A stretch of 64,000 nucleotides of DNA from Desarmillaria ectypa. Lineage: Eukaryota; Basidiomycota; Agaricomycetes; Agaricales; Physalacriaceae. The translations under genes were made by a program, and so were the position numbers. The stretch covers positions 434,001 through 498,000 of the forward strand of contig JAUDYN010000006.1 in assembly GCA_030407005.1 (NCBI GenBank), written 5' to 3'. The notes beneath the pieces are model-generated. The model worked only from the letters and a program-made list of their open reading frames with translations, searched no databases and was not told the origin of the DNA. This document shows, in pieces, positions 1-10,369 of this stretch; position 1 is the stretch's first letter, and each line of letters starts with the position of its first letter.

Positions 1-1289
1 ACGCAGTGTCGACGATCGGAGTCGTAGAAAGCGATAGTCAATATTGAGAATAGCTCCAAGATACCATTCAATCGCGCAACTTCTTCATGCGGCATAATAT
101 AGCTGGTCCGCACGCTTCATAAGATATAAAAATGCTGCCTACAACAACAAACGAGCAGTAGTATCTAAACCATAATTAGTAAAAATATTTTTGAATGAGA
201 ACACGAGAGCATACACCAAGGTCGTCTATCCATGACAATGAATTGTCAGGACAGCGGCCCGGAGGGAACCTATCTTGGAGCAGTGAGCTATCGAATTCTG
301 CATAATTGTCAAAGTTTTTGCGACTGACCTTCGAGTTCACCTTACGGCGCCCTAGTACACTGGTACCCTTGATCTTGTTGGATTCTTCGCGTTCTACGCC
401 AATTGTTTATAAGCCAGTGTAGAGGGGTGAGAAGACGAATTATACAAGGTATAACCTGGCGAAAAGAACGAAAGATTGCTAGGCCTCAGGTCAGATAACA
501 TATGGGCAAGGATGACTCACCGGCCACGTCGCAGATGCGTATCCTTGGTCTGTTGTACAGTAGCCACTGTATTGCGCATGCGCTTCAACGGGAGTGGCAA
601 ATAGCCAAATCGACATGGGATAGTCCGTGACAGTGTAAAGATCTCGGATGTCATCTTCTATCATATTCTGCCTTCATACCCCTGGCGACTCAAAACACCC
701 TTCCGCAAGTGATGCTGAGCTACATGTGCACGGGACCGATACCGAAAGTGGAATCGAAACGAGTCCATGAGAAAAGTCAAAGCGAGCCGCTTCCAGATAA
801 GGTATTACTTGGTGCTTGATGCTGCCCAAGTTGTTTACACATTCTTACAGATTACAATGAAGCCTCACGGACCCGTCAAGATCATGGAAGAGCTGCTAGT
901 AAGGTCAAACCCTCTCCGGGATGCTGGAAGAGAATGCAGACCTTCGACAAAGTTTGCGGTCGCAGGTTCCGCTGGAAAAAGATCGGGCATATGGGTGGGA
1001 TTATGGCGGCTAGCAACAATTGGAGCTGCATCATTGTCCCCTTCGTATCGAGGATATGCGGTGTGCGCGCACCGTAGAGCAGACTTTGGAACAACCTAGT
1101 GTTGGAAAAATGACAAAAAAAAACCGAAGGTCCCATAATTCAGAAGTACCAGCATCATGATTTCGACAGAAAACTAGGAGACATCATCAGACGGGGTCTA
1201 GACACCAACCTCCGTTTAAGAACAACAGTGGGATTTCGGAGAGCTTGTAGCATATAGTCTGGCTTTAAGAGGCCACCGTCTCTCCATAA
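1..1289. other. Left flank of the retrotransposon nest, no recognisable gene
   Basis: No conserved protein, RNA gene or repeat could be recognised. The open frames are short (up to 110 codons) and show no family motif. Base composition is mixed and CpG is common, unlike the transposon nest that begins at 1295. This is the original chromosomal side of the copia insertion; the other side resumes at 29730. Confidence 0.6.
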
Positions 1290-1294
1290 TGAAC

Positions 1295-1501
1295 TGTTGT
1301 AACTATTGCAGTGGGAGGCTTGCTGAGTAGAAAATACTAAATTGTTAGCTACTAGAGCTCAAGACGAGCTCCTTAAATACTACAGAATGTATCTAGAATG
1401 TTCTACCAAAGTACCTCATTATATCCTAGTATCATGCCAAATTGATGGTACCAAAGGTTTGGGAATCTTCTGGCACATGCTTGAAGTTGCAAATCCCAAC
1501 A
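1295..1501 (-). repeat. Element C 3' LTR (207 bp)
   Basis: On the minus strand it runs from TGTTGGGATTTG to TTACAACA. It is the same length as the 5' copy once the nested LTR and one duplication are removed from that copy. A purine tract (GAGGAGGAG, minus strand, about 1502-1510) directly precedes it, as expected for a 3' LTR. The flank at 1290-1294 is TGAAC. Confidence 0.9.
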
Positions 1502-1522
1502 CTCCTCCTCAACTTCAAGTTC

Positions 1523-2315
1523 CTAAAATGCATAATCTTCTTCATCATCTACAAAATTTACTCTTGTTGGAGGTTCTCCCCCTTGAGCAATGTTCGGGCA
1601 CTTGTTTCTGTAGTGGCCTTTCTGTCCACATCCATAACAGGTAATATGATCATGTTGGCATATTGGTCCTTGAATGATTGCGTGGCTAATGCCATATCAT
1701 CTTCCGGCGGCGCTCTTCATTTAGCAATCGGCAGGTGACATAATCGAGGTCTGGACCATGCGTTGGATCGCTAGGATCAGTATTGGCCTCGATGTAAGAC
1801 TCAATGGCGGTAACAATGTTCTCGTAGGTAGGAGGTAAGGATGCCAATAAAATAATCATCCTGAGCATATCAGTCAATGTGATTCCAATGTCTTTGAGGG
1901 ACTGGTCTAGCTTATTGAAATCATTGATGTGCTCCTGTATGGATGCTCCCTCTTCCATTCTGAGAGAGACAAATCTTCGGAGAATGATCATATGGTTGGC
2001 CCATCCTGAGGATTCATGATATTCCTTCAGAATTTGCCACATTCAGACAGGGTCCATGATCTTCTGAGTTAGTGGTAACTGGGAATCAGACATGTGCAGA
2101 ATGATTTCGGCAGCAGCAAGCCTCATGCACTTATCCTAAACTATTTGTGTCCATGCACCACTGGCAGGACAGGGTTCTATACCTGAAACTATACTCCACA
2201 AATCCTTCTGAATTAGATGCATTTCCATGCAGTACTTCCAAGTGAAGTAATTCTCCTCATTCAGGAGATCAAATTGGGTGCTACTCTGGTCTTCCATAAC
2301 TGGAGATGAAAACAT
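1523..2315 (-). pseudogene. Element C gag (UBN2/copia type) with CCHC knuckle, broken
   Basis: From an ATG at 2315 the minus strand encodes a copia-type gag: an N-terminal NYFTWKYCMEMHL segment (DUF4219-like), then the conserved core with LLASLPPTYENIVTAI. In-frame stops occur as TAG in place of a likely Gln (about 2140) and TGA directly before MWQILKEY (about 2043). The longest open piece is 1686-2042. A one-base frame change then leads to a perfect CX2CX4HX4C zinc knuckle (CYGCGQKGHYRNKC, about 1595-1640). The frame closes at TAG 1523-1525, only about 20 bp before the 3' LTR, so there was never room for pol in this copy. Gag would form the virus-like particle and bind RNA. Confidence 0.85.
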
Positions 2316-2360
2316 GATATGTAAGGAAAGTGTGATATGCCTAAAAAGGCAAGAATGTTG

Positions 2361-2467
2361 TGCCCAATCATCTCAAGTTTGGCTGACTGAGAGTGAGTGT
2401 AGCCAAGGAATGGGCCCCCCCCACATGGTGAGAGGGACCCAGGTGGATTGCATCATGTATGAGTCAC
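2361..2467 (-). repeat. Element H split repeat B2 (107 bp)
   Basis: Direct repeat of 3076-3182, recognisable by the shared block containing a run of seven to eight C (GGGCCCCCCCC) and ending GTATGAGTCAC. It is the outermost 3' segment of H on the minus strand, separated from A2 by a 111-bp spacer (2468-2578) that has no counterpart in the A1 region. Confidence 0.85.
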
Positions 2468-2578
2468 AGGGTGGGAATACAAATGATGTAGCTATGTGGC
2501 ATAGCATTCTATATGGTATATGGTCTGTGAAGATGAAAGACAAACAGGATATGAACAGGAGAGATGTTTGAGGGTGGA

Positions 2579-3075
2579 TAAAGATGTAAACTACTGAGGC
2601 AGTGAGAACTAAGCAACAGAGAGAGAATATTGGATCATACCTGGTGAGATGGTGAGAGTGCAATGGAGAGAGGCTAGTCTCTCTATTTTCCCCTGCTTGT
2701 CAGGTGTCATCACTAAATCAAATATGTGCTGACTCCACTTGTGATCTGTCTGGTGGGAGTTACTGAGCACTGTCAAGATAAGAGTGGGAGTTCAACTTAC
2801 TTATATTCTCCTCACTTGTGGCCTCAAAGGTGGAGGGAATATAGACTCGCTTACAACCTGAGTTAGGTGGAGAGTGAGGGAGATATGGGAAGTGTTGGTA
2901 TAGCAATGATTCACACACATTGTCCTTCTCACTTGTGACCTTGCTAATGCAAAAGATGGAGAGGATTTGTGTCTCACTTTCAGCCTGAGAGGTGGAGACA
3001 CATAAGTGGAGTGGGTGAGCATTGGTACATGGGTACTCACTCAATGATTACTCTTATGTAAACTATGTCTAAACC
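2579..3075 (-). repeat. Element H split repeat A2 (497 bp)
   Basis: Direct repeat of 28394-28890, same orientation and same length by hand alignment. Differences are mainly transitions, many of the CA/TG kind. It abuts B1 at 3076 without a gap, as in Ngaro-type B1-A2-B2 termini. Open frames inside it recur in both copies and are not genes. Confidence 0.87.
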
Positions 3076-3182
3076 TGACCAATTGTCTCAAGTTCAGCTG
3101 ACTGAGAGTGAGTGTAGCCAAGGAATGGGCCCCCCCCATATAGTGAGAGGGACCCAGGTGGATTGTGTCATGTATGAGTCAC
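3076..3182 (-). repeat. Element H split repeat B1 (107 bp)
   Basis: Direct repeat of B2 (2361-2467). It lies between the end of the recombinase reading frame (3257) and A2, the place expected for B1 in the A1-ORFs-B1-A2-B2 layout. Confidence 0.85.
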
Positions 3183-3256
3183 TAAGATGCTAATGGAAGG
3201 AAAGAGGAGGGACTGGAAGGAGTGATAAAAGAAGAAAGGATTGAGATCAAGATGGA

Positions 3257-4189
3257 TCATACCAATGCAAGAGAGTTAGAACTGTGCCTGCAGTTGTACA
3301 GCAGGGCTTGCAGGATGATGGGATTTTTCTGGATGTAGATTTGAAAGGTCTTGGAGGTCCACTGACCAGTGGCTTGGATGAGGTGTGAAGAGATGCCATC
3401 TTCAGCAAGGGCTGTGGCACCCCCAGCACATAGTGATTGTCTTACAACATTGGTGTCAGGTACTAGTTTGTGAAGGCAATGAATAAATCAGGACCTTGAC
3501 AGCAATTTCCCAGAGCTATGGGTGCATAGAAAAGGGTGCAGAGGGAAGACATTGTCCCAGCTTCTCAGGTATCTTTGAAAAAGGTGGACAGAATTGATAG
3601 TGTCATCAGTCTTCGTTGGGATGATAATGCAGCTCTCTTCAAATGTCGAGTCTGTCTTGTGAGTAGAGATCCAGAAGGTGAATCCTTCAGGGATCCATTC
3701 TACTGATGCACACTATGAGTACTTGTGTGTGTTATGCAGGTTAGGGTTGTCAGGCATGGCCATCTCACTAAGGTGGAGAAGCCCATAGAAGCCAGTGAAG
3801 AGTATGATGGCAAAGAGAAGGTCATTGTGTGAGGGCATGGCTGGTAACCATGCTTGTGTAAGGCAAAGGTGGTCCTGAAATAGTGGTTGTTTTCAATGAA
3901 TGGGCTTACTTTGAAGGTGCATACATCCCTTCAGTGTTTGCTTCATGAGCATTCCATTCCTTGTTGTGCAAATGTCAGGAAAGTAAGGTTCAAGTTGGCT
4001 CACTATTCCTGAGAGATAACTGCTAACAGAGCAAGGTTCAATGTGATGTGACATATACACCATGAAGAAGCTAAGGGTGTTGGCAGTTGGTTTGATAGGA
4101 AAGTTGTGGAGGGTGCAGAATGTTAGGTAGGAGTTGAGGGCTGATGAGTATGTTGACTGTGATGAGGTATCAAGTGCAAGGCCTAACAT
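3257..4189 (-). pseudogene. Element H tyrosine recombinase, inactivated
   Basis: The minus strand encodes the N-terminal SAM-like core-binding domain (SQSTYSSALNSYLTFCTLHN, about 4080-4160), a GFYGLLHLSEM catalytic-domain start (about 3765-3800) and the C-terminal block ending in SKTFQIYIQKNP with the nucleophilic Tyr (about 3300-3350). In-frame stops occur near 3900, 3710 and 3500. The usual HSLRAGGATAL motif reads QSLCAGGATAL near 3420-3440, so both the His and the Arg of HxxR are lost. Arg-to-Cys fits C-to-T decay of a CpG. The intact enzyme would insert circular cDNA without a target duplication. Confidence 0.85.
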
Positions 4190-4266
4190 GATTGATCAAT
4201 GACAAATGAGCTTATTGAGAGACCAGGCACTGCAAAGGGGTTGCCTGGCCATATGGGAGATGTGAA

Positions 4267-5464
4267 TCATTTTTCTATTGCCTCCAGCACATCTTGAGGA
4301 GGTATGAATGGTTGTATTGAGAGCCAAGGCTTGAGGTTGAGTGCATTATCAAATCTAAAGTGAGAGAGAGCATCAGTGATGCCATTTTCTGACCTAGAGA
4401 CATATAATATACAAAGATTGACATTGTGGTCAAGAAAAAGATCAATTGTATAGTGCAGCAGATGATTGTATGAGGGAAGAGCCCAGAGTGAGTTAAACAG
4501 GTCAACTGTATTCTGATTGTCTGTGTGAATAGATACATGGAGCCATTGCATAAGTGTAAGATCAGATCTCATAGTCTTGCAGAATTAGTGTAGTGCTGAG
4601 ACAATACACAGAGCTTCCCAAAAAAAGATGGTGTCCTTTAGAGTGTGGCCAGGGACAGGCACAGAGAAACCCAGCAGCAGCTTGGGTATTCAGAAGCCCA
4701 TACCAGCTAGGCATGCATCACAATAGATGGTGAGGTTGGTCTGCATATATGTGTCCCAGTCAATCATATTGAAAAGGAACACTCCATCTGATTTCTCTAC
4801 ATGCTTGAGGAACCAAGTAAGGTCTGCCTTCACTGTATTATTGAGGTATACAGACTTGTAAACTTGGTTCTTTTCAGAGATCTTTATGTACACATGATAT
4901 AATGCCAGCTTTAGAAGTGGGAAAATGTTGAGTGACCAGTTGATCCACCCTGCCAACTGGTTCCACTCCTGTAGAGTGTGATATCTAGATGGTGAGTCAA
5001 TGAAATCACATACTGCAGCAATGAGCTCAGCTTTGGAGTCAGCTAGTAGTGTGACTGTCATAGCATTGATATCAATTAGGAACCCAATAATTATCAGGAT
5101 TGTCCCCTATACTTGTTTTTTATCTTTGTGAGGGATACCCAGGTCATCTAGGAGTTGAAGGAATTTTGCTTGCTTTGTGGGAAGGAGATAGTCATAAGGA
5201 TTATACTGGGTGAGCTGTCCCTCTATCTCTCATCCATATGTATCATCTATATAGCAAAAGATGTTGAGCAGGAGCTTGATGTAAATGGCAACCCATATAA
5301 CTAGGCCTATTATTGATGCCCAGTTCCTAGGTGATTCACAACTGCTGAATGAACTCCTCCAGTCCACATTATGCTGTAAGTCACCTCTGTTGATACCTCT
5401 GCTAATCTCATCATACATTAGTATATTTGTAGTCATCACTTGCTTGATCTACCATAATAGGTGC
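4267..5464 (-). pseudogene. Element H reverse transcriptase (C-terminal part) and RNase H
   Basis: Continues the reading frame begun at 15450-15989 on the other side of E1. Visible are an FxSxxSPRNWASIIGLVIW segment, the RT catalytic motif YIDD (about 5238-5252), a DLTWFLKH region (about 4790-4830), the LTIYCDACLAGMGF RNase H Asp motif (about 4700-4740), and HTDNQNTVDLFNS with SRSENGITDALSH (4370-4530), typical of DIRS-group RNase H. TAG and TGA codons interrupt the frame, for example TAG about 5455, where Gln is expected. One reading frame spans the RT and RNase H, with a further break near 4590. Confidence 0.85.
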
Positions 5465-5469
5465 ATAGG

Positions 5470-5893
5470 TGTTATGATTTTTCCATTATCTTATCTTATC
5501 CAAGTCAGACCCATGACTCATCCATCTAATCTATCCAAGAAACTGACTCATATCCAGCTATTTGCTGGCTACAATCCTCATTCTCACTGTCTGTCACCCC
5601 AGACACTTTCTATTAGTTCTAAGATCCTCCCAGATTATCTTACTTTGACACCATTTGTGCATAGACCTTAGCATTTCATCTATATATAATGCCATAGAAA
5701 TACTATATAAGTAGAGTAAACTACACAGTTGTACTCTATCTCTTGTTTAAATTACAATTCTATACTTCTTGTCTACACAACACAGAAGATCTAAAGCTTC
5801 TATCACTCCAATTGGGTGACTGTTCAAACACGCAACAGCCCAGGAGTGATCAGCTGATGATCCCAAGTCATGTGTTCAAGTCAGTACCTAACA
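5470..5893 (+). repeat. E1 5' LTR (424 bp)
   Basis: Starts TGTTATGATT and ends TACCTAACA. TATA-like sequences TATATATAATG and ACTATATAAG lie near 5682-5710 and may be the promoter. By hand alignment it differs from the 3' LTR at 26 positions, all transitions, with no indel. The internal sequence starts TTAAACAAGAG; I could not identify a tRNA primer site. Confidence 0.93.
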
Positions 5894-6060
5894 TTAAACA
5901 AGAGATTTCTTCCTTGCTTCTCTAAACACTAGACAAAGAGAAGATCTTCTTCATGCCAGAAGAAGAAAATAACTGACCAGAACCCTGAACCATTTCCCTC
6001 AGCATTGCCATCGGTGGTGCTATCCTATTGACTTTTTTCACAGTCCTCACCATCTTAATC

Positions 6061-7090
6061 TATGAGGAAGAAATTTGGGTATTGCTTCAGCAAAGGTGCA
6101 CCCAACAATCCACTCCACCCCCCTAATCTCCCTGACATCCTGACCATGTCATTCCCAGGGAGTTATCCCCTGCAACACTGGGAGAATGAGAAGCAGTACC
6201 ACTCATCCACCCCCATGCCCAGTTCCAGATTGCCTCCTTCTCTGAGGGGAGTACAGATTTGAGGCCCTTGACTCCCAGGCTCTCCTCCATCCATGCACAT
6301 AACATGCGAGCAGTTCTACTCTGGTACCAGATGGAATGACCCTCCACCACCTACACAGTGGCCCAAGAATATGCACAGGATGTTTGGCTTGCACTTGACA
6401 ATCCCCCACCCACTTACCCCAGCCCCCCCCCCCCCCCTCGTCCACCAACCCCCACTCTCTGCCAGCAACATTGGAGGGTACGATCTCAATCCCTATTGCC
6501 TGACAGTGACAACAGCAGCAGGTCCATCCATGTCGGACCCCGAAACCCCAACAATCCCGCCATGGATTGAAACCACCCTTACAGCCCCTGGAGCCATGAA
6601 GTATGGCCCGAGGAAGGAGAGCCAATCTCTCTCTCCTCCCTCCCTGTCATTGAGATCTCCAATGACAAGTCCAATGATGATGTTGTCAGAGATAACACCC
6701 CAGTCCCAGCCCCTCCCCATGCCCCCGATGACCTCTTCAACTCAAATGGGGGGGACTTTGTCTGGCCCAACCTCTCCAAGGTCGATTGAAGGCTCTTCAG
6801 ACCCTTCAGGACTGCCACATGGGAAGTTTGATACAGAGACATCAAAGCAAGGGATCTCTGGGATGAACCCAGAATCAAGATGGATGAGTGGCTGGCCCTT
6901 AACAGGGGGGACCCCATTCGAGTCCCAATCAATGGGCCAAGTAGGGCTGATATTGTCACTGCCTGGATTTGTGCAAACTGTGACTGGAGCATTTTCTGCC
7001 CCTCCACAGGGGATCTATTTCCAGGGCTTCAGCCCTGAGATCCAGGGGAGCAGTGGGAGCTGGAGAGAACCCTTCAGCACTTATGGAGGC
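6061..7090 (+). pseudogene. Possible extra ORF upstream of gag in E1
   Basis: Frame 1 (codons from 6061) reads as a coherent, charged protein interrupted by TAA and TGA, for example TGA at about 6343, 6568, 6787, 6829 and 7045. Segments such as TVAQEYAQDVWLALDN (about 6352-6400), NGGDFVWPNLSKVD and IKMDEWLALNRGDPIRVPI (about 6880-6935) look coding. The longer open frame 2 at 6293-7243 (316 codons) is Ser/Pro/Thr-rich and is more likely an out-of-frame shadow. No known domain was recognised. It includes a C homopolymer of about 15 near 6423. This could be an N-terminal gag extension or an additional protein. Confidence 0.4.
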
Positions 7091-7193
7091 TGGAGGTGGC
7101 AAGAGAGGAGTGATTGGGGGCAAAGGGCCCCATATGATACATTAACCTACAGTACAGGTTATTATGGCAGGCTAGACTATCACCAGCCCCAGT

Positions 7194-8630
7194 ATGAAAT
7201 ATATTCAGATCACCCACCAAATACTCTGGTCACAGTCCCATGATCACTTCCCAACTCACTCACCCCTATATCATAGGGTGTATCACCAAGGATACCACCC
7301 CTATCAGGGTGGTAGTCTTCTCTTCATAGGGGCGGGAGAGGACATGGAAGCTGAAGGAGCCCCTGCAGGAAACACCACTGCAGGGGCATCAAGAACCCCT
7401 GCCATGGCTGAAGAAATCCATCAACAGATGAAAACCACATTGATGGAGAAGGAATGGTGCATTACAGAAATGCGTGAAGAGCTCGACAGGGAGGAGTCTG
7501 CCTGCAAGATGATGACAGACTACCTCTGGGATCAAGAAAAGGAGAAGGAGCCTAAAAGGGAAAGACCATTGGGGGAGCTGTCAAGAGGCTACCTGGGTCC
7601 ATGGCTGAATTGTTACTCGATCCCAAGACCACCTCCTGGTCAGGGTCCTCCCAACCCTATCCCAAATCCTGTCAGGAATGCGGCTGCTGATGCCCCCTAC
7701 CTGGGCATCAAGCCAACCCTCATCAAGGTCCCTGCCCCATTCAAAGGGGATTATGACAACATTGAGCACTTCATTGGCAATTGTATCGCTTACTTTGAAG
7801 TATTCCATCATTATTTCCAGGTGCCGTCGCACCTGGTACTATTCATGACATCCCACTTTGAGGGCACCACCAAGGATTGGTGGGTCTACAAGAGACTCAA
7901 ATACTGGGTTAGTGATGCCTTCAATAGCACCGCCGCCCACTTCAGATACCCTGACTGGGCCAACTTCATCAACCTAGTCACATGATAATTTCAGGATCCT
8001 GCTATTGAGGAGATCCACAAAAAGTGCATGTTCGACTTGCACATGGGAGCTCAGCCCACCTCCCATTATTTCCAGAAGCTTGAGGAAGAAGCCAAGTTAG
8101 CAGGCTGAAGGACTGATGAAGCCAAACATGGTGCAATGATAAAGGTGGTGAGACTGGGAGTCCCCAGCTCTTACATGACCTTCATATCAAACATGGGCAT
8201 GAATATTCCATGCTCATATCTGGAATGGAAGGAGCACATCCTCTGGATGTATGAAGAGTGACAGCAGAAGTGGGTCTTTGACCAGACCACTAGTATGTCT
8301 CGGGACAGCCAGAAGCAGGGCCCATGTCCCCAACAACAGCAACCCAGCAGCAAGAATACTGCTGGGGCAACAAGTTCCTCAGCTGTGAAGCTGACTGCCA
8401 GTGGGAACACCAGTCGTGATGCTGGAACTGGTAAGTGGACAGCATATGGAGGGGCAGGGAAGCCCATGGACTTAGACCAGCAATGAGCCAAGAGGTGCTG
8501 CTTCAGGTGTAATGAGAAGGGACACCTGAGCAGAAACTGCCCTATGAAAGAGAAGAATGTGGTGAGATACATGGGGCCCACTGACACAGTGGTGCCAAGC
8601 ACCTCCAAGGTTGAGGAGGTAAAAGAGTAG
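7194..8630 (+). pseudogene. E1 gag with CCHC zinc knuckle, broken
   Basis: Frame 3 holds a Ty3-type capsid region (FKGDYDNIEHFIGNCIAYFE, about 7740-7800; FEGTTKDWW, about 7857-7883) and a zinc knuckle CFRCNEKGHLSRNC (8499-8540). It ends at TAG 8628-8630. Internal stops TGA-TAA (7984-7989) and TGA (8106, 8260, 8485) stand where Arg or Gln would fit. No frameshift is needed across the whole region. The start is uncertain: the first Met of the open stretch is at 7194, and a more internal Met near 7344 is equally possible. Gag would build the particle and package RNA. Confidence 0.8.
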
Positions 8631-8635
8631 GGTGT

Positions 8636-8655
8636 CAAGGGTTCAATTCCCCTTG
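8636..8655 (+). promoter_or_regulatory. Hairpin just after the E1 gag stop, possible recoding signal
   Basis: CAAGGG (8636-8641) pairs perfectly with CCCTTG (8650-8655) around an 8-nt loop, five nucleotides after the gag TAG. Pol is open in the -1 frame across this point (from about 8618). The A-rich GTAAAAGAG just before the stop could be a slip site. A -1 frameshift for gag-pol is inferred, not shown; the stem is short and the element is mutated. Confidence 0.35.
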
Positions 8656-9009
8656 CTTGCCCAAATCTCAAGGTGTGTCCTTGGTTCCCATGGGTCAGAC
8701 TAATTACTATGAAAATAGACTATTACATATGAAAAAGAATATACCCATGACTTCACAGAAATCGAAGCCAAAGACCAAACCAGAATCAACAAACAAAAAC
8801 AGGTACATCATCCTTCTAGAAGACACTGACATGAATATCTGTAGTGACAATTCCTGAACCTCCAATGGACTGGAGTGGGACTTGCCAGATGGTGCTGGCG
8901 CTGCAACAAAATCCAACAAGCCAAGCTCACTGGATATGCCGCTGAGCATTCAGCGACAGGCAGGGACCAGTAGATGAGACTCCTTCAGGCCTCCTAGAAG
9001 TCCAACCAT

Positions 9010-10369
9010 TGATACACCATCTACATGTTCACACCTAGATTTTGCGATTTTGTAACAATACTATTGCACATCTATCCTATACTAGTGATACATAAAGGAC
9101 TATAGCTGAGGCTTCGAGCTGATAGTTAAAAGCAGTAAGCAACTGGTAGAGCCAGGACTTAGATGCAACACCATTAGTGGGTTAAATCTACCAGCCAGCA
9201 ACACTAGTAACTTGAATGCTAGCAGGACTAAGTGAGATACAGCCACTAGCAAATGAAGGATGCTACTAGCACACAAAAACCAGGAGCAGAGTACACAGAT
9301 CTCATGAAGTTCTGTCACTAGCAGCCCAGACTGGGCATAAACACCTAAGTCAGGATAACTAGTCACATGGCAATCTTGAAACAGGACTTAGAAATAAATT
9401 AGGAATGGATTAACCTTTAGCCCAGATCTGACTATTTCAATATAGATCTCTTATGATTGATGCTAATGGAGCTGGACTGCACCTTTGATCATGATCGGAT
9501 AGCTGTTACAGGTACCAATATCTGGATATTCATATAACCGCATTACTAGGGCATGTAGTTGTGCCAAGGGTGCAGAAAGACCAACTGTGGAGTCTCTAGA
9601 CCGAATATTTGAAAAGAAAACAGACTAGACCGACTATTGTGTGATTATTCACTATTATTCATGACTAGCCAAGAAATCCTTACCAATATACCCTATACCC
9701 AGATGATATTTATAGTTCTGCCTCAGTAGTATATAAGTAGTGGGATAGATGCTCATGCAGACCAGGCAAGCCATCCCTGCAGTTGAGCCCTCACTGGTAG
9801 TAACTGGTGTCCCCAATTAAAGGCTTTTGTGCTTAACCTTGATGAAGTGATTAATAGTTGCTAAGTCACCTATAGAATTGCATTGAATTGAAGTCCATTA
9901 GAGTCACTGTTGTGTCCTGCAAAGGTCTGGAGTGTTTTGAAGTTAGTTCAAGCAAAGTTCTCGGAGTTATAGTTTATTCTTAGGCTAAGAGCGCCACTAG
10001 TTAGCCAAGAGTGTGGCTAGTCAAGTGTTTATCACTTGTAGGAAGCAGTATAGGGCCAAGAGCACCACCAGTCTGAAGCAGTTTCAGTCAGAACGAGTGC
10101 AGTAGCTCAAACCAAGTCACTCTTATCCAATTGTGTCTTATCCACCCCACTAGTATGAGTAGTACTTTGTATAAACTCACTAGTAATGAATAAAACATCT
10201 TTAAGACAATTGTACTTGATTATTGAAGTCTGCAGAGTGCTTCCATCATACTCAAAACTGCCCAAATTCAATATTGGTGATTAAGTGTAGAGTAGTAAGA
10301 GGTTTAGTGTGATTGGTGTTCATTGCCATTCCCTAATTCTTTTGTCACTTGCCATTACCAAGCACATCA
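9010..10369 (-). mobile_element. Solo LTR of the E2 family inside E1 (1360 bp)
   Basis: Reverse orientation copy relative to the plus-strand form of the E2 LTRs; on the plus strand it starts TGATAC and ends GCACATCA. It is flanked by the 4-bp duplication CCAT (9006-9009 and 10370-10373), matching the 4-bp duplication of E2 itself. It is exactly 99 bp shorter than the E2 LTRs because it has one copy of an internal unit that is tandemly doubled there. It has lost CpGs that E2 keeps. It interrupts E1 pol between the gag-pol junction and the protease. A full element was presumably reduced by LTR-LTR recombination. Confidence 0.92.

Noticed and set aside
2760..3044. Repeated ORFs shared by 2760-3044 and 28616-28855
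   Set aside because: They fall in the A repeats of element H, which are non-coding termini.
6293..7243. 316-codon open frame as a real gene
   Set aside because: Composition is Ser/Pro/Thr-rich without domain. Frame 1 of the same DNA gives more protein-like sequence with decay-type stops. Removal of stops by C-to-T change favours random open frames.
8636..8665. GGTTCAATTCC-like tRNA T-arm
   Set aside because: No anticodon arm, D arm or acceptor stem can be drawn around it; it lies at the E1 gag-pol junction and is better described as a local hairpin.
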